Origin: Thermoproteota archaeon
GTDB taxonomy: Archaea; Thermoproteota; Nitrososphaeria_A; Caldarchaeales; Calditenuaceae
DNA length: 56,725 nt
Assembly (NCBI GenBank): GCA_030550235.1
Contig: JAUQPU010000001.1
Location: 1 to 56,725, forward strand
Reading direction: 5' to 3'
Shown here: piece after piece, positions 18,814 to 27,244 of the stretch
How the letters are laid out: every line of letters begins with the position of its first letter
How positions within the stretch are numbered: the stretch's first letter is position 1
Program-made: the position numbers and the translations under genes
The notes under the pieces: model-generated
Database searches by the model: none
Seen by the model: the letters and a program-made list of their open reading frames with translations, nothing else
Told to the model about the DNA's origin: nothing

Positions 18814-19797
18814 ATGTCAGCTAACACTCTTGTTCTAGACTGCAGGAACGTAGCCGCTTACTATGAGCTAGACTATGGCATTAGAGTGAGGGCGGTGGAT
18901 AACGTTAGCCTCTCTGTAAGGAAGGGAGAGATAGTCGGGTTGGCGGGCGAGTCTGGCTGCGGCAAAACAACCTTGATGAGGACGATATACAGAGACATAG
19001 CTCCGCCCCTCAGGCTTGTATCAGGAGTCGTGCGGCTACAATCAGCTAACGGGGAGTTTATCGATGTATATGGTCTAAGCGAGGCCGAGCTGAAGAAGAT
19101 GAGGGCAAAAGTGATATCCTACATCCCCCAAGGGTCGATGTCCGTCCTGAACCCTACGTCGAGGATTAGAAGCCAGTTCCTTGAGATTTTCCAGAAGTAT
19201 GGTAGAGTTGATAAGAATGAAGCCCTCAGACAGGTGAAGGAGAGGCTCAGGGAGCTAGGCCTACGTGAGAGTATACTTGCCTCTTACCCCCACCAGCTCA
19301 GCGGGGGGATGCGGCAAAGAACGGTGATCGCCCTCGCAACTATAATGAATCCTAGCATTGTACTAGCTGATGAACCCACCTCCGCACTGGACGTAGTCTA
19401 TCAGAGGGGAGTGGTGGAGATGATACAGAAGATTAGGGAGATGTATGGTACCTCTTTCATCCTTGTTTCACATGATATGGGGCTCCACTACCAGGCCAGT
19501 GATAGGATAGCCATAATGTATGCCGGCAAGATAATCGAGGTTGGTAATACTGATGATGTCTTCAAAGAACCCCTCCACCCCTACACCGAGGGGCTTATAA
19601 ACTCTCTGCCCCGAATAGGCGGGTCTAAGAAGCTTGAGGGTCTCTCAGGGCTCCCCCCAAGCCTCGCCAACCCGCCGCCTGGCTGCAGATTCCATCCAAG
19701 ATGCCCCTACAGGATGGAGAAATGTTCTGCCGAGGAGCCTCCCTTCTTTACTGTAGGTGATAGGCAGGTGGCATGCTGGCTCCTAGAGGGGAAGTAG
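18814..19797 (+). CDS. ABC importer ATPase, DppD type
   Basis: Cytoplasmic nucleotide-binding subunit, 327 aa. Walker A is GESGCGKTT near residue 48, the signature is LSGGMRQR near 162, Walker B is VLADEPTSALD near 184, and the switch His is in LVSHD. The C-terminal oligopeptide/dipeptide extension carries the Cys-rich motif C-R-F-H-P-R-C-P...C (about 292-312), which binds an iron-sulfur cluster in characterised relatives. Confidence 0.95.
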   Translation: MSANTLVLDCRNVAAYYELDYGIRVRAVDNVSLSVRKGEIVGLAGESGCGKTTLMRTIYRDIAPPLRLVSGVVRLQSANGEFIDVYGLSEAELKKMRAKVISYIPQGSMSVLNPTSRIRSQFLEIFQKYGRVDKNEALRQVKERLRELGLRESILASYPHQLSGGMRQRTVIALATIMNPSIVLADEPTSALDVVYQRGVVEMIQKIREMYGTSFILVSHDMGLHYQASDRIAIMYAGKIIEVGNTDDVFKEPLHPYTEGLINSLPRIGGSKKLEGLSGLPPSLANPPPGCRFHPRCPYRMEKCSAEEPPFFTVGDRQVACWLLEGK

Positions 19798-19802
19798 GAC
19801 AC

Positions 19803-20783
19803 ATGGAGAAGAATAGTGTCCTCGAGGTTGAGAATCTCACAAAGATCTACAAGACAGGGGGCATATTCTTCGGAAAGAAGTTCAGGGCTGTTGATAACGT
19901 CTCATTCACGCTAGGAGGCGACTCTGCCAACATCTTCACGATAGTTGGTGAGAGTGGTTGTGGTAAGACGACGTTGGCTAGGATGATTCTAAGCCTCATA
20001 GAGCCCACCTACGGCCGTATTGAGATCCTGGGGAAGGATATCTTTAAGCTCTCGTCAAAGGAGAGGAGCAGATGGCTTCCAAGAGTTGTCCAGCCTGTAT
20101 TCCAAAACCCCTTCGAGGCCTTCAACCCTCTCAGAAGGGTGTATCCCTATCTCCTCCACACATCAAGCAAGGTAGCGGGGATCGAGGATAAGAATGAAGC
20201 CGAAGAGCGGGTAAATCAGGCCCTTGAGGCCGTTCGCCTCTCACCCGATATAGCTGCCAGGTCCCCCTACGAGCTCTCCGGTGGACAGGTCCAGAGGCTC
20301 TCAATAGCGCGAGCAATCATCCCTAGGCCAAAACTAATTATAGCCGATGAGCCAGTCTCCATGATCGACGCCTCTCTAAGGATGGGAATCCTAAACATAT
20401 TCAAGCAACTCAAGGAGGAACTGGACATCAACTTCATCTACATCACACACGACCTCTCCACAGCCTATTACATAAGCGACAAGATAGCGGTGATGTATAA
20501 GGGCTCCTTCGCCGAGGTGGGAGAGGCTGACTCCATCTTTAAGGAGCCGCTCCACCCGTACACGCAGCTTCTAATCAACTCTATCCCGCGGGTTGACAGG
20601 AAGTGGGTTGGGAAGGTCAAAGTCACTGTGACTGAGGTTGAGGAGTATCTTCTCCCAGGCTGCAAGTTTGCTGACAGGTGCCCCTACGTCATGGATGTTT
20701 GTAAGAGGAAGGCCCCGCCCCTAATCAGGACTAGTAGTGGGGTAGAGGTAGCCTGCTGGCTATATTCCGACGAGAAACACTAG
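19803..20783 (+). CDS. ABC importer ATPase, DppF type
   Basis: Second ATPase subunit, 326 aa from ATG 19803. Walker A is GESGCGKTT, the signature LSGGQVQRLS, Walker B LIIADEPVSMID, and the switch His is in YITHD; the C-terminal C-K-F-A-D-R-C-P...C motif is present. An earlier frame start inside dppD (19773) is rejected because GTAGGACAC precedes ATG 19803 and MEKNSVLEVENLTKIY is the normal N terminus. Its stop shares CTAG with the convergent oxidoreductase. Confidence 0.94.
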   Translation: MEKNSVLEVENLTKIYKTGGIFFGKKFRAVDNVSFTLGGDSANIFTIVGESGCGKTTLARMILSLIEPTYGRIEILGKDIFKLSSKERSRWLPRVVQPVFQNPFEAFNPLRRVYPYLLHTSSKVAGIEDKNEAEERVNQALEAVRLSPDIAARSPYELSGGQVQRLSIARAIIPRPKLIIADEPVSMIDASLRMGILNIFKQLKEELDINFIYITHDLSTAYYISDKIAVMYKGSFAEVGEADSIFKEPLHPYTQLLINSIPRVDRKWVGKVKVTVTEVEEYLLPGCKFADRCPYVMDVCKRKAPPLIRTSSGVEVACWLYSDEKH

Positions 20784-21856
20784 ATTGTGGGTAGGCTTAT
20801 CTGCACTTCTTTACCTGTTCGTGATGACTCATAGATGGCGTCTATTATGGCGTGGAGTATTATGCTCTGCCATCCAGTTACCGGAGGCTCAGACCCCTCT
20901 TGGACCGCCTTAATGAATGCCTTTGTCATCTCGAGTGGGAGGTCAGCGTTAGGCAGAACCGGCTTTGTATCTGTCAAGAAGTTCTTTGTCCTGGAGTAGA
21001 ACCCGAGGTCTAGGAGGGCCTCATGCCCTTCTGCCTCTATCCCTCCCTTCTCGCCCAGCACTCTGAGCCTCCCCACCTCTCCCCTGTGAGAGACATTGGC
21101 TGCCCATGCAGTCTCTATGCACATGGTCAATCCGTTCTCGAACCTGACGAAGCCGGCTGCGAAGTCCTCGAGCTCAAATTCGGCAGGGTTCCACCACCCC
21201 CAGTTGAACTTTACCTCCTCTGGGTCCCTCCCGAACTTTGTATAGACTGCGCCGCTCGCGGATATTGGCTTTCTGAAACTCGTTAATGCAAGAATGTTGT
21301 CCAGCATGTAGCAGCCTATGTCGAGCATTACCCCCCTCCCTCCAGAGAGCTCCTTGTCTATGAATGTTGGCTTGCCGGGTATCCCCCTCCTCCTCACGAG
21401 GTATCCATATGCATAGTAGGGCTCACCTATCGCCCCGGACTCGTAGAGATCGACGCCGTATCTGAGTGCAGGTGAGAATCTCGACCAGAACCCAACCATT
21501 AGAACCCTGTTATGCCGCTTCGCGGTCTTCACAACCTCTGTGACTTCTTGCAGGTTTGCCCCCAATGGTTTATCGACTAGCGCGTGGACTCCACGCTTAA
21601 GACATTCTAAGGCGATTCTATAATGGAGGCCGGAGGGAGTGGCTATGCTTACAGCCTCTAACCCCTCCTTCTCAATCATCTCTGTGAAATCCATGTATCC
21701 TGCCACGTGAAACTCTCTGCAAACACTATCCAAGGTTTGAGGATTTGTGTCGCAGACTGCGACGACTCTCGCTCCAGGTGTCCTCGTGAGAGGTATAAGA
21801 TGGCGACCACGTCCATGCCCACCGACACCTATTACTCCAACCCTTATCTCTCTCAA
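20780..21856 (-). CDS. Gfo/Idh/MocA-family NAD(P)-dependent oxidoreductase
   Basis: 358-aa sugar or inositol dehydrogenase-type enzyme. The Rossmann motif is GVIGVGGHGRGRH near residue 6. The conserved K-P lysine motif is D-K-P-L-G-A-N near 96, and the second domain is GFO/IDH/MocA C-terminal with GVMLDIGCYMLDN (catalytic Asp/His region; note C-Y-M where many have H). The start is TTG. It lies between an importer and an orphan permease, so it likely oxidises a transported sugar. Substrate unknown. Confidence 0.88.
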   Translation of the reverse strand: MREIRVGVIGVGGHGRGRHLIPLTRTPGARVVAVCDTNPQTLDSVCREFHVAGYMDFTEMIEKEGLEAVSIATPSGLHYRIALECLKRGVHALVDKPLGANLQEVTEVVKTAKRHNRVLMVGFWSRFSPALRYGVDLYESGAIGEPYYAYGYLVRRRGIPGKPTFIDKELSGGRGVMLDIGCYMLDNILALTSFRKPISASGAVYTKFGRDPEEVKFNWGWWNPAEFELEDFAAGFVRFENGLTMCIETAWAANVSHRGEVGRLRVLGEKGGIEAEGHEALLDLGFYSRTKNFLTDTKPVLPNADLPLEMTKAFIKAVQEGSEPPVTGWQSIILHAIIDAIYESSRTGKEVQISLPTI

Positions 21857-21961
21857 TACAAAAACACCGCAGGGATTAAGAAGTCCTTGTAAAATATAAG
21901 AGTTGAGATTGAGAACTATGCTCGCGCATGTATCGGATGGGTGGGGGATGCTTACGAGGGT

Positions 21962-22984
21962 ATGGCTCCGTTAAAGTTTTTTGTGCAGAGGGTCTTGGCC
22001 GCCGGGCTTAACCTCTTCTTAGGAATTAACTTGATATTCATTATTCTTCGTCTGGCTCCTCTGAGTTCTGTTGAGCTCCGTCTACAGCAGGCCTATCAGG
22101 TTGGCATCCTCCGCTATCCGGAGGAGGCTGAGAGGCTGAGGAGCTCGTGGCTGAGTTTCTACGGGCTTGAGGGTGACTTATGGCTTCATTACATTGAGAT
22201 GTGGAGGAGGTTGTTTACATTCGACTTCGGGCCCTCCCTAGTTAGCTTCCCCACGCCTGTCTCGGTTCTGATTCTTAGGGCTCTCCCCTGGACAATAGGC
22301 CTGCTCTCTCTCAGCATATTTGTCTCCTGGCTCATCGGGACTTTGATGGGCATCTTCTCAGGCTCTATGTCCTCAAGAGGCCTCTCTAAGCTCCTGCTGG
22401 GCCTATCCTCGGTCCTTTACCCTATACCCTACTATCTTTTTGGCTTGGTGCTTATCTTTCTCTTCGCCTACTTGGTGCCAATCTTCCCTCTCGGGGGAGG
22501 AGTGAGCGTAGTTCCGCCACACCTGACTGGAGACCTGCTACACAACCTGGCCCTTATTCTTAATATTCTACACCATGCCAGTCTTCCAGCCCTCTCGCTC
22601 ATCATACCCTCGAGTCTAGGCTGGTTCTTCCTGAGCGCCTACTCCGCCACTAGGGTTAAGGTGACTGAGGACCATGTAATATTTACACGGCTGATGGGTG
22701 TGAGGGAGAGTGAGATTAGGAGGAGGCACCTCTGGGGTGAAGTTAGCCTCGCCCAGATCACCTTGCTCACGCTATATATGAGTCAGATACTTGGAGGCGC
22801 CTTAATAACGGAGATACTATTCGCGTATCCAGGCCTGGGTTATCTCATCTACAGAGCCATAGCTGTTTTTGATTATAATCTCTTGGCCGCGGTAGCATTA
22901 CTTTCATGCTTCGTGGTAACATTATCGGTCTTTATACTAGACCTATTAACACCAGTTATAGATCCGAGGGTCAGGCACTCATAA
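21962..22984 (+). CDS. Orphan ABC permease, DppB type
   Basis: About 340 aa, clearly paralogous to the DppB at 16867-17874: matching external loop (GLEGDLWLHYIEMWRRLFTFDFGPSL), the PLGGGVSVV segment and the ending LFAYPGLGYLIYRAI. ATG 21962 aligns the first helix with the paralogue; the frame is open from GTG 21941. No DppC, ATPase or binding protein follows: the next gene is on the other strand. It may pair with distant subunits or with the truncated DppC at the left edge. Confidence 0.88.
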   Translation: MAPLKFFVQRVLAAGLNLFLGINLIFIILRLAPLSSVELRLQQAYQVGILRYPEEAERLRSSWLSFYGLEGDLWLHYIEMWRRLFTFDFGPSLVSFPTPVSVLILRALPWTIGLLSLSIFVSWLIGTLMGIFSGSMSSRGLSKLLLGLSSVLYPIPYYLFGLVLIFLFAYLVPIFPLGGGVSVVPPHLTGDLLHNLALILNILHHASLPALSLIIPSSLGWFFLSAYSATRVKVTEDHVIFTRLMGVRESEIRRRHLWGEVSLAQITLLTLYMSQILGGALITEILFAYPGLGYLIYRAIAVFDYNLLAAVALLSCFVVTLSVFILDLLTPVIDPRVRHS

Positions 22985-22995
22985 ACTAGCATGTC

Positions 22996-24702
22996 TTATT
23001 TCTTGGGAGCCCTATACCGCCATAGGACAGCAATTGAGGCGGCTGAGAGGGCGAGTAGGACGCTGGCTACAATAGAGGTGATGGTCTCGACATCGACAAG
23101 CCCCCCACCTACCATCACACCTCTGAGCCTAACCTCGTGCAGAGTTGGTGAGCTCACCCAGATTATCCTCCTCTCCATAAGGGAGCCACCAAGATAGACG
23201 TCGACCCTGACCTCGTCTGCTACGGGCACAAGCGCTGACACCGAGCCGTCATCCTGTTTCACAACCTCAAGCTCTCTACCACGCCAAACAATAGAGACAA
23301 TCGCGTCTCTCAAGACATTCCCAGCCCAGTCTCTAACCCTAACTCTCAGCTCGAGATCGACATTCGTAGCAGGTATCGAGACCTGGGGCTCTGTGGCATT
23401 TAGAACACCGCGGGCCACTTCAACGCCCATGTATGATATAGCGTATTGGTGTGTCCCGGGGATTAGTGATAGTGTCACCCTACCATTAGCATCGCTGGCT
23501 GCGGTATAGGTTCTTCTTGTGACTGGGTCCAGAAGTGTGAGGCTTGCGTTAGCTAGCGGTTGGCCGCTCGGCTTGTGGATATAGAACACCGTCTGTAGGC
23601 GGTTAACAGTCATATTAACTCTAATAGTACCGGGGACGAGATTTATGTCTAAAACGCTGAGCCGTATGGAGTCTTTATACACTGTCACGTGGTAGAGGCC
23701 GGCGCCAGGCCTGCCCTCGCTGAAGGGTATTGCTTCAAACGCGACCAGTCCAGTGCGCCCAGTGGTCGAGGAGCCTAGGACACCAAGCCGCTCAGACTCC
23801 AAGAGTATCCTGACGCCCTGTAGAGCCTCTCCAGAATCATCTCTCACTACGACCGTAATGTCGGAGAGGTCGAGCACGTACGTTAGGTTCTGGCTCCTAT
23901 CCAGCCTAGTAACCTCCCTGAGGAGAGATATCTCCGGTCCTTGTGGGGTATATTGCCTGACCGCCTCGATTACATACGCTCCTGCAACACTCGAGGATGG
24001 AAGACTAGAGACCCTCCCTGCGGCGAGTGTTGTGGAGTAGTTTAGGCCCTCAGCGCTTATCCTTAAAGTAGCATTTACCCCCCTGCCTCTATAGTCGAGA
24101 ACACTTATCCCCACTCTAACTACCTCGGCAGTCAGCTCGTATCTTGAAACTTGCTGGGACACGATTATCGTCGAGTTAAGAACGGTTATATTCCCAAGGC
24201 GGCCTAAAACCCGGTAGGGGCCAACCTGTGACAGGTTCGAGAAGGGTAAGTCACGGATAGAAAATCTTCCACTATTGTCGGTCGACCCGCGACGGATTAC
24301 TGGTCCATTCTCCGACCTCAGCTCTATTGTCATGCCACCAGCTGGTCTTCCATCCAAGTCGTAGACGGTCAGCTCGATATCCTGTATCATAAGCGTGAGA
24401 TTGAGGATGGCCTGTGAAGGATAGGTTACAGTCGCAGATGCCACGACTACCCCCTCTACACGAGCGGAGAGATTGTATGTCCCGGGCGAGATTAGCCTAA
24501 ACTCAGCCACACCCTGTGCAGTTGTCTCAAACATCCTTGTGAAAGTGGAGTTTGCCAACGTAAGCTCAACACCGGGCCTCGGATTTCCATGAAGGTCAAA
24601 TACCCTGACAACTAAGCTACCTGCCTGAGCCTGACCAACGCTCAATAGAGCCCCTGAGTAAAGGACTAGCATTAATGTAAGTAATAATATTGCCGGCCTC
24701 AT
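22996..24702 (-). CDS. Surface-anchored protein of repeated carboxypeptidase-regulatory/CNA-B-like domains
   Basis: 568 aa with a signal peptide (1-27), then about five or six tandem beta-sandwich modules of roughly 85-100 residues. Each carries a pattern like V-x-D-x-x-G-x-P-x-x-G-V-x-(I/L) ... G-x-(A/V)-x-F-x-x-(I/L)-x-P-G-x-Y. One membrane helix (about 538-560) and a basic R-Y-R-A-P-K-K tail end the protein. Many Asn-X-Ser/Thr sites suggest glycosylation. Likely a cell-surface or S-layer-associated protein with no catalytic residues evident. It ends 11 bases from the orphan permease (convergent). Confidence 0.75.
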   Translation of the reverse strand: MRPAILLLTLMLVLYSGALLSVGQAQAGSLVVRVFDLHGNPRPGVELTLANSTFTRMFETTAQGVAEFRLISPGTYNLSARVEGVVVASATVTYPSQAILNLTLMIQDIELTVYDLDGRPAGGMTIELRSENGPVIRRGSTDNSGRFSIRDLPFSNLSQVGPYRVLGRLGNITVLNSTIIVSQQVSRYELTAEVVRVGISVLDYRGRGVNATLRISAEGLNYSTTLAAGRVSSLPSSSVAGAYVIEAVRQYTPQGPEISLLREVTRLDRSQNLTYVLDLSDITVVVRDDSGEALQGVRILLESERLGVLGSSTTGRTGLVAFEAIPFSEGRPGAGLYHVTVYKDSIRLSVLDINLVPGTIRVNMTVNRLQTVFYIHKPSGQPLANASLTLLDPVTRRTYTAASDANGRVTLSLIPGTHQYAISYMGVEVARGVLNATEPQVSIPATNVDLELRVRVRDWAGNVLRDAIVSIVWRGRELEVVKQDDGSVSALVPVADEVRVDVYLGGSLMERRIIWVSSPTLHEVRLRGVMVGGGLVDVETITSIVASVLLALSAASIAVLWRYRAPKK

Positions 24703-24705
24703 TTC

Positions 24706-25167
24706 TTACCAACTCGTGTTTCGGATGAATGGTCTGCCTCGGCCTTGTGAGGAGTTATTTTTGAGGAAAAGCTCCGCGTCCATCAGGACTTGCTTCGCAG
24801 TTCTGAAAGTAAGCTGATTCAGAGCGTCCAAGTATTTTAGCCAGGCGTAGGCCTTATGCTCCCTGCTGAGCGTGACTTGGAACTCATCGGTCCTTCCTAG
24901 AAAAAATGTCACCGTCTTGTAGACCGTATCGTTGTCACTCTTGTAGGTGTAAGTTATGACTCGTTTAAATCCCTCAATAATCTGGACATTCTTGATGCTT
25001 GTTTCCTCCCTAATCTCCCTCAGTGCAGTTTCAATCTCAGACTCTCCTTCCTCAATACCTCCCTTTGGAAAGTCCCAGTGTCCACCACCGTATAATAACA
25101 CGAGGTAATAGTTTTCTCCGATTGAGTCGTTAAAGATTACTGCCCCAGACGACCGCTTTGTTTTCAT
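24706..25167 (-). CDS. Nudix hydrolase (Ap4A-hydrolase-like)
   Basis: 153 aa. The Nudix box begins G-G-I-E-E-G-E and ends R-E-I-R-E-E-T-S-I (about residues 34-57); the usual Gly of E-E-x-G-U is Ser. H-W-D-F-P-K-G before the box and the length resemble diadenosine tetraphosphate hydrolases. It sits 3 bases upstream of the surface protein and 53 bases downstream of the CdvB gene, all on one strand, so an operon is likely. Confidence 0.85.
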   Translation of the reverse strand: MKTKRSSGAVIFNDSIGENYYLVLLYGGGHWDFPKGGIEEGESEIETALREIREETSIKNVQIIEGFKRVITYTYKSDNDTVYKTVTFFLGRTDEFQVTLSREHKAYAWLKYLDALNQLTFRTAKQVLMDAELFLKNNSSQGRGRPFIRNTSW

Positions 25168-25220
25168 CTCTCCACATCCCTAGCCGCGCCTCCTCCGCAT
25201 AAATCTTTGCACGTTTCAAG

Positions 25221-25757
25221 CTATGTCCCGCTTGTCCTCCGGCTCGCAACCGCCGCGGCCTCAGCCAAAATACGCTTTGCCTCATCATCCGCAGCCTCAA
25301 ATCTCGTGTAACCTCTCTCATCAACCGAACCTATCTCCAGTGCAACTTCGTCGATGAGCTCCTGAACCCTCAACACCCGCCCACTAACCTCGGGCAGAGC
25401 CCCTTGAAGATCCTCCCCAATCTTAGACACTATGCCCTTAACAGGCTGTAAAGCTATTCTCACATCCCCTAAGTCCTTCACGGTTGCGAGTCTGTATATC
25501 ACAGCCTCTAGGGAGAGCTGGCATCTTAGAGTGTTGTTGAAGGTTTTTCGGAGCTGGGAGAGCTCTGATGCATAGAGTGCCGCTCTCTCTGTGTCGCCTT
25601 CCTGATAAGCTTTAACACATGCTTCAAAGAGCTCCCTATTTCTTCTACCCATCTGGTCTACGCGCGCCGAGAGCTTGTTGTTGAGAACTGAGAGGCTGAG
25701 CGATACCTCCTCAATCTTTGACCAAAGCTTCGATTCTCTTGACCATGGAAAGCGCAT
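25221..25757 (-). CDS. cdvB: ESCRT-III-like cell division/membrane remodelling protein (CdvB family)
   Basis: 178-aa, strongly helical and charged, matching the Snf7/CdvB core. Helix 1 (about 10-45) and helix 2 with RNRELFEACVKAYQEGDTERA followed by YASELSQLRK are recognisable from crenarchaeal CdvB1/CdvB2, as is V-K-D-L-x-x-V...L-x-P-V-K and the C-terminal D-D-E-A-K-R-I-L-A-E-A. It ends soon after the core, with no winged-helix or proline-rich MIM2 segment, so it is like CdvB1/B2 rather than CdvB itself. It would polymerise on the membrane for cytokinesis or vesicle scission. No cdvA or Vps4 gene is in the window. Confidence 0.88.
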   Translation of the reverse strand: MRFPWSRESKLWSKIEEVSLSLSVLNNKLSARVDQMGRRNRELFEACVKAYQEGDTERAALYASELSQLRKTFNNTLRCQLSLEAVIYRLATVKDLGDVRIALQPVKGIVSKIGEDLQGALPEVSGRVLRVQELIDEVALEIGSVDERGYTRFEAADDEAKRILAEAAAVASRRTSGT

Positions 25758-25830
25758 ACAGTTTCACTGGCAGATTTTTTCATTTATACTGGAGTCGCTC
25801 CCAAGACTGTGAGATATTCTCAGGGTATAT

Positions 25831-26475
25831 CTAGAAGAATATAGCGGGTACAAGCTCTAGAATCATGAGTAGAGCGAGTAGCAGGAGGAAGGCGCCAAGG
25901 ACTATGTTGATGAGACGCAGAGCCTTTGAGCCAAGTATCTGGCGGCCTTTCCAAACTAGGACACTTGTGAGGTAGAGCCACGCATAGTCAATCCAAATGT
26001 GTGACGCATACATCACGGCTATTCCCAGCCAAGAGGCCAATTCAAGCGCGCTGTATACTAGGCGCGCCCCTATGGTCAGCCACCACATGATAAAGTAGGG
26101 GTTTAGGCCAGTGAATATTATGCCTATCGCTACACTATTTCTTGAACTCTGGGGTCTCGTTGTTTGGATTGTGGTTTTTCGCGCGTTTATGGCCTCTCGG
26201 ACTTGCATTATGCCGAAGAATGTTAGGGCTATTATGCCTGCTAAGGATATAGCCAACTTAACTATGGGCTCGCCTGTAAAGAGAAAGGCAATGCCTTGAG
26301 CCAGCAAAATTACTAGCGGAAGCTCGACGATCATATGGCCCGTGGCTGAGAGTAGTCCAGTACTAGCCCCTCTCTTAACACTCTCGCTAAGGGTTGCAAC
26401 TAGTAAAGGGCCTGGTGCGAGGGCCCCCGAAGTGGAAACCAACACGACAGTGGCTATGAGCTGGGGCCATTCCAT
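25831..26475 (-). CDS. LysE/RhtB-family exporter
   Basis: 214-aa membrane protein with about six helices. The family motif G-A-L-A-P-G-P-L near residues 17-24 and the paired-helix repeat are visible; the loop between helices 3 and 4 (about 92-110) is hydrophilic. Members export amino acids or other small metabolites. It stands alone upstream of cdvB on the same strand (73-base gap). Substrate unknown. Confidence 0.82.
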   Translation of the reverse strand: MEWPQLIATVVLVSTSGALAPGPLLVATLSESVKRGASTGLLSATGHMIVELPLVILLAQGIAFLFTGEPIVKLAISLAGIIALTFFGIMQVREAINARKTTIQTTRPQSSRNSVAIGIIFTGLNPYFIMWWLTIGARLVYSALELASWLGIAVMYASHIWIDYAWLYLTSVLVWKGRQILGSKALRLINIVLGAFLLLLALLMILELVPAIFF

Positions 26476-26615
26476 TAACTTGCTGAACCTTGAAGCACCT
26501 AATAAGTGCTAATCCTGACAATAATAACTAGGGGAGGAGAACCAGCCCGTAGCATCGACCATTCCTAGGCAGCGTTAAATACGGCTAGGGTTCCAAACTT
26601 ATCAGATAAAGGGAA

Positions 26616-27047
26616 ATGAGTGTCCGACTTGTTGAGCCGCTCCAGCTGATTCGGGCTGTTGCGCGCTATCTCAAAGAGAATAAGATGGTCTCAGCGCCTA
26701 AGTGGGCTGCCTATGCTAAGACCGGGGTCTCCAAGGACAGGCCCCCATCAGATCCCGACTGGTGGTATGTGAGGAGCGCCGCCATACTACGGAAGCTGTA
26801 TATTCGAGGTGAGGGACTCGGAGTCTCTAGGCTGAGGAGGATGTATGGGGGGAGGCATAGGATGGGTCACAGGAATCCACACTTCGCGCCGGGGAGCGGT
26901 AGCGTCATCAGAAAAGCCCTCCAACAGCTGGAGGCCGCTGGCCTCGTTGAGAAATCGAGGAAGGGTCGCGTCCTGACGAAAAGGGGAAAACAGCTCCTAG
27001 AGGAGGTTAGTGAAACCATACTGAAGAGACAGGCGGTAAAGGCTTGA
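26616..27047 (+). CDS. rps19e: Small-subunit ribosomal protein eS19
   Basis: 143 aa, typical length for archaeal/eukaryotic eS19. Diagnostic stretches are PPSDPDWWYVRSAAILRKLY, followed by YGGRHRMGHRNPHFAPGSGS and IRKALQQLEAAGLVE with winged-helix character. The first ATG is used, about 40 nt after a TTAAATAC element. It is followed with a 4-base overlap by a small ORF. Confidence 0.96.
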   Translation: MSVRLVEPLQLIRAVARYLKENKMVSAPKWAAYAKTGVSKDRPPSDPDWWYVRSAAILRKLYIRGEGLGVSRLRRMYGGRHRMGHRNPHFAPGSGSVIRKALQQLEAAGLVEKSRKGRVLTKRGKQLLEEVSETILKRQAVKA

Positions 27048-27238
27048 GGCCTCCTCCGATGAGGGCTGAAAGCCACTTAAAAGCCCTCTCCGAAAAGATC
27101 TACGATGTTAAAGAGAGTTTTCAGTGGAAGGTTTTGGGGCTGGAGGAGTATTTCAATACGAGGCTGGAGCTCGAGATGAGGTACAGGGTGGAGGCGGAGG
27201 AGTTTCTCCGTAAGAATGTGCTGAGAAAGAATCGGTAG
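27044..27238 (+). CDS. Small basic/acidic helical protein translated with eS19
   Basis: A 64-residue frame from TTG 27044 (TTGA overlap with eS19) or 59 residues from ATG 27059. It is almost wholly helical and charged, with no cysteines and no membrane segment (sample: SFQWKVLGLEEYF). I do not recognise a family. The tight coupling to eS19 and the position normally held by PDCD5-like or other translation genes suggest a ribosome-associated role, which is only inference. Confidence 0.6.
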   Translation: MRPPPMRAESHLKALSEKIYDVKESFQWKVLGLEEYFNTRLELEMRYRVEAEEFLRKNVLRKNR

Positions 27239-27244
27239 GGCTGG

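Noticed and set aside
19773-19802. Earlier start of the second ATPase inside dppD
   Set aside because: ATG 19803 has a purine-rich site before it and begins with the normal ABC beta strand.
25130-25324. Minus-strand frame bridging the Nudix and cdvB genes
   Set aside because: It overlaps both real genes in another frame and its Arg-rich translation matches nothing known.
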